A DNA stretch of 53,505 nucleotides, from NCBI GenBank assembly GCA_029259815.1, contig JAJDEJ010000340.1, forward strand, positions 1 through 53,505, read 5' to 3'. The translations under genes were made by a program, and so were the position numbers. Positions 18,882 to 27,844 of the stretch are shown piece by piece (the stretch's first letter is position 1; every line of letters starts with the position of its first letter). This DNA comes from Planctomycetaceae bacterium (lineage in GTDB: Bacteria; Planctomycetota; Planctomycetia; Planctomycetales; Planctomycetaceae). The notes under the pieces are model-generated. The model was not told the DNA's origin. It worked only from the letters and a program-made list of their open reading frames with translations, and did no database searches.

Positions 18882-21128
18882 TCAATCACTCACCATCCGG
18901 TTCAGCAGTCCTCGCAACTGTTCGACCCGGCGCAGGTCAATCCCCTCCGGTTCGCGTTTGAGAACCCAGTCGACGTCTTCCAGACCTTGCTCGACTCGGC
19001 TTGTGTTGTAACACAGGACGGCTCGGAACATGCGATCGGTGGCGGAGTCCGGCTCGAGGGCGAGGAGCGAGTTGACATATCGTAGGGCGGCTTCGGGGTC
19101 TTCCTTGCCATTGGCGACACTTAGCAGATTGCGGAGCATGCGGACGATGATCTGCTGTCCGGTGTAAGGTGCCAGATACTCATCATTCCAGGGGCGACCG
19201 CTGAGAGACTGCACCCGCTCTTTGGCGGCATCGAGCGTCATCAGGCTGCCGCGGTCAAACACGTCCACAAGTTGGGGGGACTCGTCGCCCAGATGGACAC
19301 CGACAACGAAATGACCCGGTAACCCCACGCCATCAACCGTCAGCTCGATGCGTCTGGCCAGTTCCATGTAGAGCAGTGATAGCGTGATCGGCAGTCCCTC
19401 GCGGTCGTCGATCACTTCGTTGAGATAGCTGTTGGACGCACTGCCGTAATTCGTGCGACTACCGTGATAGCCCAACTCGTCGAAGAGGTACGAATGCAAC
19501 GTCTCCATCTTTTCCGTGTCGGACGGATCGTCGGGGAGCAGTGAACTGAGTTCGTCCGCCATCTCATCGACTTGCTCGCGGTAACTGTCGAGGTCGAGTT
19601 CGCTGTTGTCAATCGCTGCGAGTAACAGGGCTGCATGAACGAGGTCGACGTCTGACGTTGCAGCTTCACCATCAGATGGTGCGAACAACTGAGAGAGCTG
19701 CTGCACGACGGACTCTGCCTGCACGGCTTGAGCCAGTTCCCGCAGACGGGCTGCTTGTCGTTCGAGCTGACGGGCACGTTCGTGCAGGATGTTGCCCGCT
19801 GTGCTCGACTTCGCCTGGGCGAGGACCTGATCGATGAGGGCATTGGTCGGTGCCCGATCGGTCGGGATGTCGACAACCAGTTGCTCCAGTGCCTCGCGTG
19901 TCTCCGCCGACAGGCTGTCCCCGCTGACTTCTGTGCCGACGGCGAACTGTTTGAACTGGGCCGTCGTATGGCGGAACTTGGCCAGTCCTGCCTGTCCCTC
20001 GGTGAACTGCATGTCTGACGACTCGAAAACCAACTCTTCGTTACAGAAGCACTGAAACAGTCCATCAGCGACACGAACTCGCAGTCGGTTCCAGCCCTCT
20101 TTTCGGTAGGCGTCGACCTCTTTTTCGCCCAGGACCTTCCATGAGTAGACGCCCGGTCCGTCAAAACGGGTGAACCGCAACTTGCCGCTGCTGGGATAGA
20201 AGCCATAGTGCCGCTCTCCGCCATCTGCGTGGAAGATGAGTCCGGCGGCCCCGTCCGGTTCATCCATACGGACGGTCACAGCGACCTCGTATGGCGGCTC
20301 GGGGATCTCTCGCTTGGAGAGGACGAAGGTTCGTCCGCCGAATCCCTGACCGCGTCCGTCCACCAGAATGCGACCCGCTCGCTGTCGCCACTGCACATCG
20401 TCTCGCACGTCCCACAACCGCGGATTGAGCGTGCCGATCGTCAGCCACCGCGACAGGGGGACCGGATTCGGTTGCTCCAGCATCGGTTTCAGGTCGTTGA
20501 CGGGGGCCGCATAGCCGAGGTTCTGGGTCACCTGCGATTTCAGAGTGAGCAGGCCGTGCACGCGTCCCTGCATGTCGACCAACGGGCCGCCACTGTTGCC
20601 CCGCTCGATGGGGATGGCCAACTGGATCATCGGACGTCCATCGACGTCTTCTCGCAACCCGGAGACGACACCCTGCACCACGCTATGTTCAAGTCCGAGC
20701 GGATTGCCGAGTGCCACAACCGACTGTCCCTGCTTGAGTGTGTCAGAGTCACCCAGTTCGAGGGCGGGCAGTCCGTCGGCTTCAACCCGCAGGATCGCAA
20801 GGTCGTGTGTGCGATCGGTCGCATGCACCTCGACAACAGGGTACTTCTTGCCGTCGTGGGTGCGGACCATGATGGGCCGTGCTTCACCGATCACATGCAG
20901 ATTGGTCGCGATCAGTCCTCCGGAGTCAATGACGAATCCGCTGCCCAGTCCCAACTGACCACCATCGCGTCCCGAGAACGTCACGACGACAACTGACGGC
21001 TTCACCCGTTCGACGAGTTGTTCGACCGTGAGGTTCGGATCGTCAGCGATGCAGACCGAATGTGTAAGGCCCGCAACGATCCCCACCAAGGCGGCGATCA
21101 CTCGTATTGTATCCCGGAGTGTGTGCAT
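18882..21128 (-). CDS. Secreted trypsin-like protease fused to a beta-sandwich domain and a SirB1/TPR domain
   Basis: The protein is 748 residues with a signal peptide (1-28). Residues 33-225 are a DegP/trypsin-like domain with a complete triad: H78 (ATNLHVIG), D109 (HDLAIL) and S179 (GNSGGPL). Residues 225-385 look like a concanavalin-type DUF1080-like domain (AAGLIFHADGGERHYGFY). From about 410, helical repeats lead into a SirB1 transglutaminase-like domain (DREGLPITLSLLYMELARR, LPGHFVVGV), followed by TPR-like helices at the end. No PDZ domain is seen. SirB1-like domains usually lie in cytoplasmic proteins, so its export here is unusual. A role in envelope protein quality control is an inference from the protease half. 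Confidence 0.85.
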   Translation of the reverse strand: MHTLRDTIRVIAALVGIVAGLTHSVCIADDPNLTVEQLVERVKPSVVVVTFSGRDGGQLGLGSGFVIDSGGLIATNLHVIGEARPIMVRTHDGKKYPVVEVHATDRTHDLAILRVEADGLPALELGDSDTLKQGQSVVALGNPLGLEHSVVQGVVSGLREDVDGRPMIQLAIPIERGNSGGPLVDMQGRVHGLLTLKSQVTQNLGYAAPVNDLKPMLEQPNPVPLSRWLTIGTLNPRLWDVRDDVQWRQRAGRILVDGRGQGFGGRTFVLSKREIPEPPYEVAVTVRMDEPDGAAGLIFHADGGERHYGFYPSSGKLRFTRFDGPGVYSWKVLGEKEVDAYRKEGWNRLRVRVADGLFQCFCNEELVFESSDMQFTEGQAGLAKFRHTTAQFKQFAVGTEVSGDSLSAETREALEQLVVDIPTDRAPTNALIDQVLAQAKSSTAGNILHERARQLERQAARLRELAQAVQAESVVQQLSQLFAPSDGEAATSDVDLVHAALLLAAIDNSELDLDSYREQVDEMADELSSLLPDDPSDTEKMETLHSYLFDELGYHGSRTNYGSASNSYLNEVIDDREGLPITLSLLYMELARRIELTVDGVGLPGHFVVGVHLGDESPQLVDVFDRGSLMTLDAAKERVQSLSGRPWNDEYLAPYTGQQIIVRMLRNLLSVANGKEDPEAALRYVNSLLALEPDSATDRMFRAVLCYNTSRVEQGLEDVDWVLKREPEGIDLRRVEQLRGLLNRMVSD

Positions 21129-21176
21129 TCGATTCTCACTGAATTCTGCCGACGAACGGGGAGACGCATTTTGCTC

Positions 21177-21327
21177 GGGGAGGGCGAGGCTCCTGCCGAG
21201 CCGAGTCGTGTGAGCTGGCGATCAATCACGGAGGTGTATCAGGTGCGGACGTCGACCTCCGCATGCTTACTTTGGTTGCAGTTGACGAACCCTCCGCTTG
21301 CGGCTCGGCAGGAGCCTCGCCCTCCCC
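21177..21327. repeat. Intergenic element with perfect 27-bp terminal inverted repeats
   Basis: The left arm (21177-21203) starts GGGGAGGGCGAGGCTCCTGC and the right arm (21301-21327) is its exact reverse complement over 27 bases. The 97-bp interior has no gene. The structure is that of a small MITE or a palindromic repeat, sitting between the divergent protease-SirB1 and sigma-factor genes, so it may affect their promoters. Confidence 0.85.
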
Positions 21328-21402
21328 TGTTGGGAAGACACTGTAGTGGTGCAACGTCTCCCTTCATGATAGCTTAGCAGACGCAGACTGTGAGAGGTCG
21401 AC

Positions 21403-22002
21403 ATGCCACTTTCTGATGCGGACATCCTGGCACGTGTGCAACGGGGCGACCACGAGTTGTTCGGTCAACTGGTGATGCGGTACACCGACCGCTTTCTACG
21501 GGTCGCTGACAGCAAGCTGGGAAATCGAACGGCTGCGGAGGATGTGGTGCAGGAGACGTTCCTTGCGGCGTATTCTGCGAGGGAATCCTACAAGCCGGAG
21601 TTCGCGGTTTCGACGTGGCTGTGGACGATCCTGCTCAACCTGTGTCGCACCCGCTGGAAACAACGACAGAGTCGGCCTTGGGAACACGCTACTGTCTCGC
21701 ATGATGCAGCAGCGTCCTCGTTAGTGCAGACTGATCCGTCGGCTCTGGCACGGCTGATCGCTGAAGAAGAGAGCGACTTGTTACAGAGGCTGCTAGGCGA
21801 ACTCCCCGAGCCGCAAGCTGACGCGATCCGGCTGCGTTTTTTCGGCGGATTGAAGTACAAGGAGATCGCGCTGGCCACCGCGAGCAGTCTGAGCGGTGCC
21901 AAACGTCGGGTCAAGACGGGCCTCAAACGACTTTCTGAACGTGTCCAGAATCTGGACTCCCTTGCGATTCCGCAAGCGAATCCGACGGAGGAACCATCAT
22001 GA
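21403..22002 (+). CDS. ECF-type RNA polymerase sigma factor
   Basis: The protein is 199 residues. Sigma region 2 is seen as FGQLVMRYTDRFLRVADSKL and AAEDVVQETFLAAY with FAVSTWLWTILLNLCRTRWK (residues 20-88). Region 4 is seen as LPEPQADAIRLRFFGGLKYKEIA with a helix-turn-helix ending SGAKRRVKTGLKRL (residues 128-180). GAGAGG precedes the ATG. Its stop overlaps the next start in ATGA, the usual coupling of a sigma factor with its membrane regulator. It probably directs transcription of its own operon in response to an envelope or redox signal, but no target promoter could be assigned. Confidence 0.92.
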   Translation: MPLSDADILARVQRGDHELFGQLVMRYTDRFLRVADSKLGNRTAAEDVVQETFLAAYSARESYKPEFAVSTWLWTILLNLCRTRWKQRQSRPWEHATVSHDAAASSLVQTDPSALARLIAEEESDLLQRLLGELPEPQADAIRLRFFGGLKYKEIALATASSLSGAKRRVKTGLKRLSERVQNLDSLAIPQANPTEEPS

Positions 22003-22625
22003 ATTGTGACCAGGCCTTCGATGCAATGACCGATCCCCGCAGGATCGATACCCCCGCGTTGTCGCACCATCTGGCGTCTTGCGTTCGATGTCAGCAGATG
22101 TACCAGACGCTGGAGCCGGCACTCGGTCTGTTCGCCGTCCCGGGGCAGGAGCCAAGGGGCGAGCATGAGCGTCATTCCGCCAATGAAGTCATGTCGTCAG
22201 TGCAGATGGCCGAACAGGTCGCAGCACGACTGTCCCCGAGTGAACGAGTGAAGTCCTCTTTCGCCACTCGGAGCCAACTCTTGGGAACAGTGATCGCCGC
22301 GTCCGCGTTGGGTTTCCTGCTGAGTGTGAGTTTGACCATGCTCCTCACCGAGGCGACTCCCTCTTCGCCTGCGATCATCACGCAGTGTTCATGGCTCAAT
22401 CGCAATGCGGTCTCGGGGAACGAACCGGCCAGCGTTGTTGCTCAGACATGTGTGACCTGTCATCTGTCCCGAGGAACAGAAGCGAGTCATGGACAAGCAT
22501 CACTGATCAATGTTTCGGCTGAACTCGAGCAACTGATGGTCCGTTGGCAACAGGTGATTGGTCAACCTGTGGACCTCAACGTGGTCATTGCTCATTCCCC
22601 ACGGAAAGACTCACACGATGTTTGA
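21999..22625 (+). CDS. Putative membrane anti-sigma factor with a periplasmic CxxCH motif
   Basis: The protein is 208 residues and starts within the sigma gene's stop (ATGA). The N-terminal HHLASCVRCQQM (residues 23-34) fits the H-x3-C-x2-C zinc anti-sigma signature. One membrane segment (LLGTVIAASALGFLLSVSLT) lies near residues 89-110. The outer part carries QTCVTCHLSRG, a c-type haem attachment motif CxxCH. No standard cytochrome fold is evident. If haem is bound, the protein could sense redox state or gas ligands and release the sigma factor. The position strongly supports the anti-sigma role; the haem role is inference. Confidence 0.75.
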   Translation: MNCDQAFDAMTDPRRIDTPALSHHLASCVRCQQMYQTLEPALGLFAVPGQEPRGEHERHSANEVMSSVQMAEQVAARLSPSERVKSSFATRSQLLGTVIAASALGFLLSVSLTMLLTEATPSSPAIITQCSWLNRNAVSGNEPASVVAQTCVTCHLSRGTEASHGQASLINVSAELEQLMVRWQQVIGQPVDLNVVIAHSPRKDSHDV

Positions 22626-23835
22626 GACATCCACTCGACGACAATTCCTGTACTCGACGGCTGCCGGCCTGGTGACGACTGGATACACGGCGACGTCGTG
22701 GGGGCATGCGGCCAACGAGACATTGAACATTGGCTGTATTGGCACTGGCGGACGATGCCGACAGTTGATGAGGAATCTGCGCAAGTTACCGGGAGTCAGG
22801 CTGATCGCAGTGGCCGACATCTGGGACGAACACCGCGAGAAAGGCCGTGAGTTGGCCGCCCCTCAGTGCAAAGTCTTCAACGACTATCGCAAACTCCTGG
22901 ATGACCCGAGCATCGACGCGGTGGTCATCGGTGCGCCGGACCACTGGCATGTGCCGATGACGATCGACGCGTGTGCAGCGGGCAAGGATGTGTACGTCGA
23001 GAAGCCGCTGACTCATGATGCTTCCGAAGCTGAGGCCGTTATCCAAGCCCAAAATGAGAACAAGTGCATCGTGCAAGTGGGGATGCAACAGCGAAGCATG
23101 CCTCATATTCAGAAAGCGAACGAACTCATCCGAGCCGGTCACATCGGTGACGTGCATAAGGTGCATCTCACCTGGAATCGCAACGCCAAACGCGGATCAA
23201 AGCGAGACTACGGCATCGATCCCAACTCGGTGGACTGGAAACGCTTCCTGGGCAACGCGCCTGATCAGCCGTTCGATGGCTATCGCTTTCGGAACTGGCG
23301 ATGGTTCTGGGACTTTGGCGGCGGCATCTTCACCGATCTGATGGTGCACTGGATCGACGTCGCCCAGTGGATTCTCGAAACGGGCGTTCCCAGCGTGGCT
23401 GCCAGTATCGGCGATCACTTTACAACCAAAGACCTCTGGGAAACACCCGACACAGTGCAGACCCTGCTGAAATACCCCCAGCGAGGCGTGCAAGCATACT
23501 TCGAGGGCACGTTCTGCAATGCTCGCAATCGGGCGATGATCGAATTCATGGGGACAAAGGGGACGATCTACATCGACCGAGGCCGCTACGAGGTGCATCC
23601 CGATCCTCATCAGGATCTGGAAGCGAGTGAACTCGTGCTCGGGACCGAACCACGCGGAGCGGATTTCTTCGCGAACCCCAATGGCACACGGCTGCATCTT
23701 GCCAACTGGCTCGAATGCTGCCGCACCCGTCACAAACCGAATGCTCCCGTCGAGGCAGGCGTGACTGCCGCTGCTGCGGCTCACCTGGCGAACGAGTCGC
23801 TCCGCAGCGGACAAATGGCCTACGAAAGAACCTGA
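22618..23835 (+). CDS. Tat-exported Gfo/Idh/MocA family oxidoreductase
   Basis: The protein is 405 residues from the ATG at 22618, overlapping the previous gene by 8 bp. The N-terminus MFETSTRRQFLYSTAAGLVT is a twin-arginine signal (TRRQFL). The Rossmann motif NIGCIGTGGRCRQLMRNL follows, then DAVVIGAPDHWHVPM and the catalytic-region DVYVEKPLTHDASEAEA with the EKP motif. GIFTDLMVHWIDVAQWI is the usual substrate-domain block. Secreted members of this family are abundant in planctomycetes and oxidise or rearrange sugars. Coupling to the sigma/anti-sigma pair suggests it is one of the regulated outputs. Substrate unknown. Confidence 0.92.
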   Translation: MFETSTRRQFLYSTAAGLVTTGYTATSWGHAANETLNIGCIGTGGRCRQLMRNLRKLPGVRLIAVADIWDEHREKGRELAAPQCKVFNDYRKLLDDPSIDAVVIGAPDHWHVPMTIDACAAGKDVYVEKPLTHDASEAEAVIQAQNENKCIVQVGMQQRSMPHIQKANELIRAGHIGDVHKVHLTWNRNAKRGSKRDYGIDPNSVDWKRFLGNAPDQPFDGYRFRNWRWFWDFGGGIFTDLMVHWIDVAQWILETGVPSVAASIGDHFTTKDLWETPDTVQTLLKYPQRGVQAYFEGTFCNARNRAMIEFMGTKGTIYIDRGRYEVHPDPHQDLEASELVLGTEPRGADFFANPNGTRLHLANWLECCRTRHKPNAPVEAGVTAAAAAHLANESLRSGQMAYERT

Positions 23836-23849
23836 GACTCGGAGTGCGA

Positions 23850-25142
23850 CTACACAGCTCGCAATACAGCGGCGGCGCTCTGGCCCATGTGAGTGCGGTT
23901 CACGCTGAGGGCGACGTTGCTACACATGCGGAGCGGTTCGCCACGCACAACGTTCAGGCGGCACAGCGGATCGGGTGTCTCGTAGTTCAACGTCATGGGA
24001 ACGGTCCGATGACGCAGAGCCATCAAGCTGCCGGCCAATTCAACCGCACCAGAGCCGGCGTCGAAGTTGCCGAAGTAGCTCTTGAGGGCCGTGAGAGGAA
24101 TCGTATTCGCGTGGTCGCCGAGTGACTGATGATAGGCACGAGACTCAACCCAATCGTCGCGTTGGGTACCTTTGCCGTGGGCGTTGATGTGCCCAATCTC
24201 ACGCGGCTGGATGTTCGACCGGCGGAGGACATGATCGACTGCTCGGACAATCCCCGTTCCGCCAGCACCGTTCTGATGCCCTCGGCCGTCGCAGCCGCCG
24301 CTGACACCGAGCACCTCGGCGTAGATGTCTGCCCCACGTGCGACCGCATGGGCGTATCGCTCAACGACGAACACAGCCGCCCCCTCTCCCACGATCGTGC
24401 CATCACGGTCGCGGTCGAACGGTCGACAGGCCCGTGTGGGGTCGTCGTGGCGTTGTGACAGTGTGTCGTACAGATTCAATCGGGCGATGTCGACGGGATG
24501 GATGTTGGAGCTACAGGCTCCGACGATCATTACATCTGCGTCGTTTCGCTTGATCACCCGCATCGCTTCCGAGAGGGCTAACAGGGCCGACGCTTCGCCA
24601 CTCGTAATCGTGTTGTTGGGGCCACTTGCTTCATGTTCAATCGCGACATGACAGGCGGGCATGTTAGGCAATTGTCGCAAGAGCCAGAGTGGTGCGATCT
24701 TGCCGAGCTGCTCGTCACCCCACCGTTTGTAGCCATCTCGGCTCGAAGGATCTGCAAAGTCGGCAGCGGCTTCAGCCAATTCGTCCGGTGTGAAGGAAAT
24801 GTGTCCTGTGCCGAACTCGACGCCCATCCGGTCTGGCTGAACATCGCCACTTTTGATGCCGGCGTCCTTCATGGCCATGGAGGCAGCGGAGACCCCCAAT
24901 TGGATGTCCCGCGACATGACCTTAAGAAACTTCTTCTGGTAGACGTAGTCGAGTGGCTCGAAGTCGGTGATCTCAGCGGCCAGTTTGGAGGGCAAATTCT
25001 CCGACGGAAACGACTTCAAAAAGTCGACTCCGGAGTGACCGTCCAGCAAATTTCGCCAGAAACGCTCCTTGCCGATCCCGACGGGAGAAACCACTCCCAA
25101 ACCGGTAATCACGACACGGGGATTCTGCGACCCAGCCATCAT
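23850..25142 (-). CDS. Beta-ketoacyl-synthase homologue without the catalytic Cys (CLF/KSQ-like)
   Basis: The protein is 430 residues with the thiolase-fold pattern of FabF: VVITGLGVVSPVG at the start, EASGPNNTITSGEASALLAL in the middle and HINAHGKGTQ and LKSYFGNFDAGSGAVELAG towards the end. Aligned with FabF, the nucleophilic Cys (usually TACAT) is Glu183 here, the first His is kept (H322), Lys354 is kept, and the second His (usually GHxxGAAG) is Asn359. Chain-length factors and decarboxylating KSQ domains carry Gln in place of the Cys. The protein is therefore unlikely to condense acyl chains by the normal route and may be a decarboxylase, scaffold or partner. No acyl carrier protein or second ketosynthase gene is adjacent. 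Confidence 0.88.
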   Translation of the reverse strand: MMAGSQNPRVVITGLGVVSPVGIGKERFWRNLLDGHSGVDFLKSFPSENLPSKLAAEITDFEPLDYVYQKKFLKVMSRDIQLGVSAASMAMKDAGIKSGDVQPDRMGVEFGTGHISFTPDELAEAAADFADPSSRDGYKRWGDEQLGKIAPLWLLRQLPNMPACHVAIEHEASGPNNTITSGEASALLALSEAMRVIKRNDADVMIVGACSSNIHPVDIARLNLYDTLSQRHDDPTRACRPFDRDRDGTIVGEGAAVFVVERYAHAVARGADIYAEVLGVSGGCDGRGHQNGAGGTGIVRAVDHVLRRSNIQPREIGHINAHGKGTQRDDWVESRAYHQSLGDHANTIPLTALKSYFGNFDAGSGAVELAGSLMALRHRTVPMTLNYETPDPLCRLNVVRGEPLRMCSNVALSVNRTHMGQSAAAVLRAV

Positions 25143-25552
25143 AGCCTGATCTCACAAGGGGGAACTCTAACGTATCCACTCCAAATTATCGGAGGATCAA
25201 CGTCGAAGGGGTGAGTCTGAACCGGGAGAGAGAGTCGTTGGCAGGTTTGCAGTACGACCGAAATCAGGTCATGCAACTCGAGCCGATTAAGCCCTGTGTC
25301 CGATCAAGGCGGTCCGAGAACCCATAATGGGACGTCGAACCTTCACCCAATCTCATCCAACCTTTGATGCAAGCCGGAGAATCCGAACAAGAGTGTTCAG
25401 CAGCCTGACCCAACAGGCCGACCTGCATCACCTCAGATTACACTCCAACCGGAGTCTGCTGTCAAGCACGGGGGCGATTCGGCTGCCCGGAATCAGAGGA
25501 TTGAAGGTCGCCACCAATGGTGCTCGTTTCCCCTCACCCGGTTCATCCTTCG
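25143..25552. other. Intergenic region, no gene recognised
   Basis: An 88-codon open frame at 25327-25593 (+) overlaps the convergent sugar transferase gene's end and has no family-like features. No hairpin with a U-tract or clear promoter was found. Confidence 0.4.
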
Positions 25553-26407
25553 TCAGATTCCCTGACGAGAGACGACGACCCCCACAGTCTTGAAAAGAAT
25601 CTTTAAATCGTTTCTGAGACAACAGTTCTGGAGATAGAGTAGATCAAAGGCCACCTTGCGGCGGAAGCTTTCAATGTCGTTGTCATATCCGTTGACGACT
25701 TGAGCGACGCCAGTCAGGCCGGGTTTGAGCCCGAGGCGCTGCAAGTAATTCGGGATATGACCTGAAAGTTCGGAGATGAACTCAGGACGCTCGGGACGTG
25801 GACCGACGAGGCTCATCTCGCCTTTCAAGACGTTCCACAATTGGGGCAACTCATCGAGACGAGTCTTCCGCAGGAAGCCGCCAATGGGTGTCACGCGGGC
25901 ATCCCCCTCGACCGCAAACTGCGCTCCATCCTTCTCGGCATCCTCATGCATCGTGCGGAATTTGTAGAGCGTAAAGTGACGACCGTAGGTAAAGTTCCCA
26001 CGTCGATCCCTGTGCCTCGTCCGTCGCTCGCCAACCTCAGAGGGGGCCCTGCCGTCGTCTTGTCGACGGTCATCATAGTCACGAAGATTGAGGCCGACAC
26101 GAGTCTGCTGGAAGATGGTCTTGCCCGGCGACGTCAGCTTGACAAGCACGGCGACCACCAACATGACTGGCGATAGCAGAAAAAGTGCCGTCGCTGAGAT
26201 CGCGATATCAGTAATCCGCTTGGCAAGTCGAATCCGCTCGCCCAGGCACCGTGAGTCACGTCGCAGCTGTCCAAGTTCGAGCATGGTCAGCCATGGAACC
26301 TGGGGCAATTTCTCCGCAGCTGCAAAATCGACAATATCAGAAAGAGAGGCCGTTTGGTCAGAATATATGAAATCTGACTTTTTCGGCTCAATGGTGGCAG
26401 TGGACAT
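25553..26407 (-). CDS. Polyprenyl-phosphate sugar-1-phosphate transferase (bacterial sugar transferase family)
   Basis: The protein is 284 residues and belongs to Bac_transf (PF02397), which loads the first sugar phosphate on undecaprenyl phosphate in polysaccharide synthesis. The membrane hairpin [20 protein letters not shown] (near residues 63-82) opens the domain, followed by [33 protein letters not shown] with GPRPE, and GLTGVAQV. A strongly charged insertion of about 30 residues ([16 protein letters not shown] and on) lies between the FQQTRVG and YKFRTM motifs. There is no long N-terminal membrane domain, so it is the short WecA-independent type. No other glycan genes are adjacent. Confidence 0.92.
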   Translation of the reverse strand: MSTATIEPKKSDFIYSDQTASLSDIVDFAAAEKLPQVPWLTMLELGQLRRDSRCLGERIRLAKRITDIAISATALFLLSPVMLVVAVLVKLTSPGKTIFQQTRVGLNLRDYDDRRQDDGRAPSEVGERRTRHRDRRGNFTYGRHFTLYKFRTMHEDAEKDGAQFAVEGDARVTPIGGFLRKTRLDELPQLWNVLKGEMSLVGPRPERPEFISELSGHIPNYLQRLGLKPGLTGVAQVVNGYDNDIESFRRKVAFDLLYLQNCCLRNDLKILFKTVGVVVSRQGI

Positions 26408-26640
26408 AAGTGTGTTGGCCCGATGGGATCAGCTTGGGGAGATCACCTGTCGAAGTCCCATTCGCTCTTCAGGAAGCGCCCAGTAGACCCTAGCGTTTAT
26501 TCCGGCAAATGGTCGGGAGTGACTCGGGAAGATCTCTTCTCGACCCAGACAAGTGTTGTGAATGGGACGGATGGGAAGCTTAGGAGGCATGTAATGCTGC
26601 TCCTGTCGACACGCCATGTCCACTCAAAACACCCCGTACT

Positions 26641-27687
26641 TCAATTTGACAGCGTGATTGCCGTTCCCTGATCAGAGCTACGAGCCACTCCATCGACAAA
26701 CTCCATATACCTCACACCTGTTGAAAAATTGGTCAGTATCACCTCCTCGAGTCCTCGGATTGCACTGATGAACTCCTCCTCGACTCTCCAGTGGCCTCGC
26801 TGATCCTCGGGGATCTCGACAGCCTTCAACGTGGAATCCCCGTGATGTCCCACCAGGACTCGTTCTTCGGGCTCAAATTCAACCTGAATCGTCCCACGAC
26901 TGCCATAGAGATGGATCTGCTTGCCCGGACCAAACAGTGCAATGCCACTGATGTGATAAATCCCGCGGCCTCCCCCTTCTAACTCGGTGAGGATCTGAAC
27001 ACTGTCCGGCACCGTAACGTCAGAGTACTCGCTTGTCTGCAGGTTAGGACGCTGCGGCTCAAAGGTCGCCGATTGAGCGAACACTTGGATCGGCGGAGGT
27101 GCCCAGCGTAAAGCAGTCTCGTGCAAGATGCCCATGGCCAGCACGTTCAGCCCGCTGATCTCTTTGTCCTGTCGCCAATGCATGGGGGTCGAGTAATCCC
27201 AGAAGATGTCGTCCGCTCCCAGCACAACCAACTCGCGGAGTTCCCCCAGAAATCGATCACGCAGGAGTTGCTCGACAAACGGTCCACAGGTGAGCCCATA
27301 GGGGCTGGGCACGATCTGTGCGATGAGATCCGGATGCTGCTCCGACGCAGCGTGCATCTGTTGCGCCTCATCAAGATTGCGGGCCATGCGGGCTTCAGTG
27401 AGTACATGCTTGCCCGCTTCCAACGCTGCACAGGTGATCTCGCAATGCAGGTTCGGCCATGTGCCAATCATCACAGCATCGACGTCATCGGCAACAACCA
27501 GTTGTTTCCAGTCGTCGTACTGCGCGGCAATGTTGAACTCGCGGGCGACACGCTTGGTCGACTCGGTTGTTCGATTACACACGCCCGTGACCTCGACGCC
27601 GTCGATCGCCTGGAACCCCGGGATGTGACGAGCTCGAGTATTTGCGCCCGCTCCCACGATCCCGACTCTCACTTTCTTTTCTGACAT
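26641..27687 (-). CDS. Cytoplasmic Gfo/Idh/MocA family oxidoreductase
   Basis: The protein is 348 residues with no signal peptide. The NAD(P)-binding motif VRVGIVGAGANTRARHIPG is at residues 5-23. The conserved block DAVMIGTWPNLHCEITCAAL follows, and the usual EKP motif is replaced by TEARMARNLDEA, so the Lys that normally contacts substrate and cofactor is absent at that place. The C-terminal part holds GRGIYHISGIALFGPGKQIH and ends with a helix. It is probably a sugar or inositol dehydrogenase-like protein. The missing Lys suggests altered or lost activity. It is co-directional with the Nramp-like gene upstream but separated by a terminator. Confidence 0.88.
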   Translation of the reverse strand: MSEKKVRVGIVGAGANTRARHIPGFQAIDGVEVTGVCNRTTESTKRVAREFNIAAQYDDWKQLVVADDVDAVMIGTWPNLHCEITCAALEAGKHVLTEARMARNLDEAQQMHAASEQHPDLIAQIVPSPYGLTCGPFVEQLLRDRFLGELRELVVLGADDIFWDYSTPMHWRQDKEISGLNVLAMGILHETALRWAPPPIQVFAQSATFEPQRPNLQTSEYSDVTVPDSVQILTELEGGGRGIYHISGIALFGPGKQIHLYGSRGTIQVEFEPEERVLVGHHGDSTLKAVEIPEDQRGHWRVEEEFISAIRGLEEVILTNFSTGVRYMEFVDGVARSSDQGTAITLSN

Positions 27688-27716
27688 ACGCTCTCACGCT
27701 CCTCGACCGACACCAC

Positions 27717-27748
27717 CAACAAAAGACGGACCGCACAATCGGTCCGTC
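27717..27748 (-). terminator. Rho-independent terminator after the Nramp-like gene
   Basis: On the minus strand GACGGACCG, loop ATTGTG, CGGTCCGTC, then TTTTGTTGG. It lies about 100 nt downstream of the Nramp-like stop codon and just before the oxidoreductase start. Confidence 0.8.
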
Positions 27749-27844
27749 AACGCCAACTGAAGATTCTACGTCAGTGAGACCCTGATCGAAAGTGAGCCAA
27801 ATGTTGAGCCGCGACCCAACGGGGAGCGCAGGTCGCACCCCGAC

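Noticed and set aside
19412-20263. 283-codon minus-strand frame inside the protease-SirB1 gene
   Set aside because: Same strand, other frame, Ser/Arg-rich low-complexity translation typical of a frame shadow.
25327-25593. 88-codon plus-strand frame
   Set aside because: No motif, no ribosome-binding site, overlaps the end of the sugar transferase.
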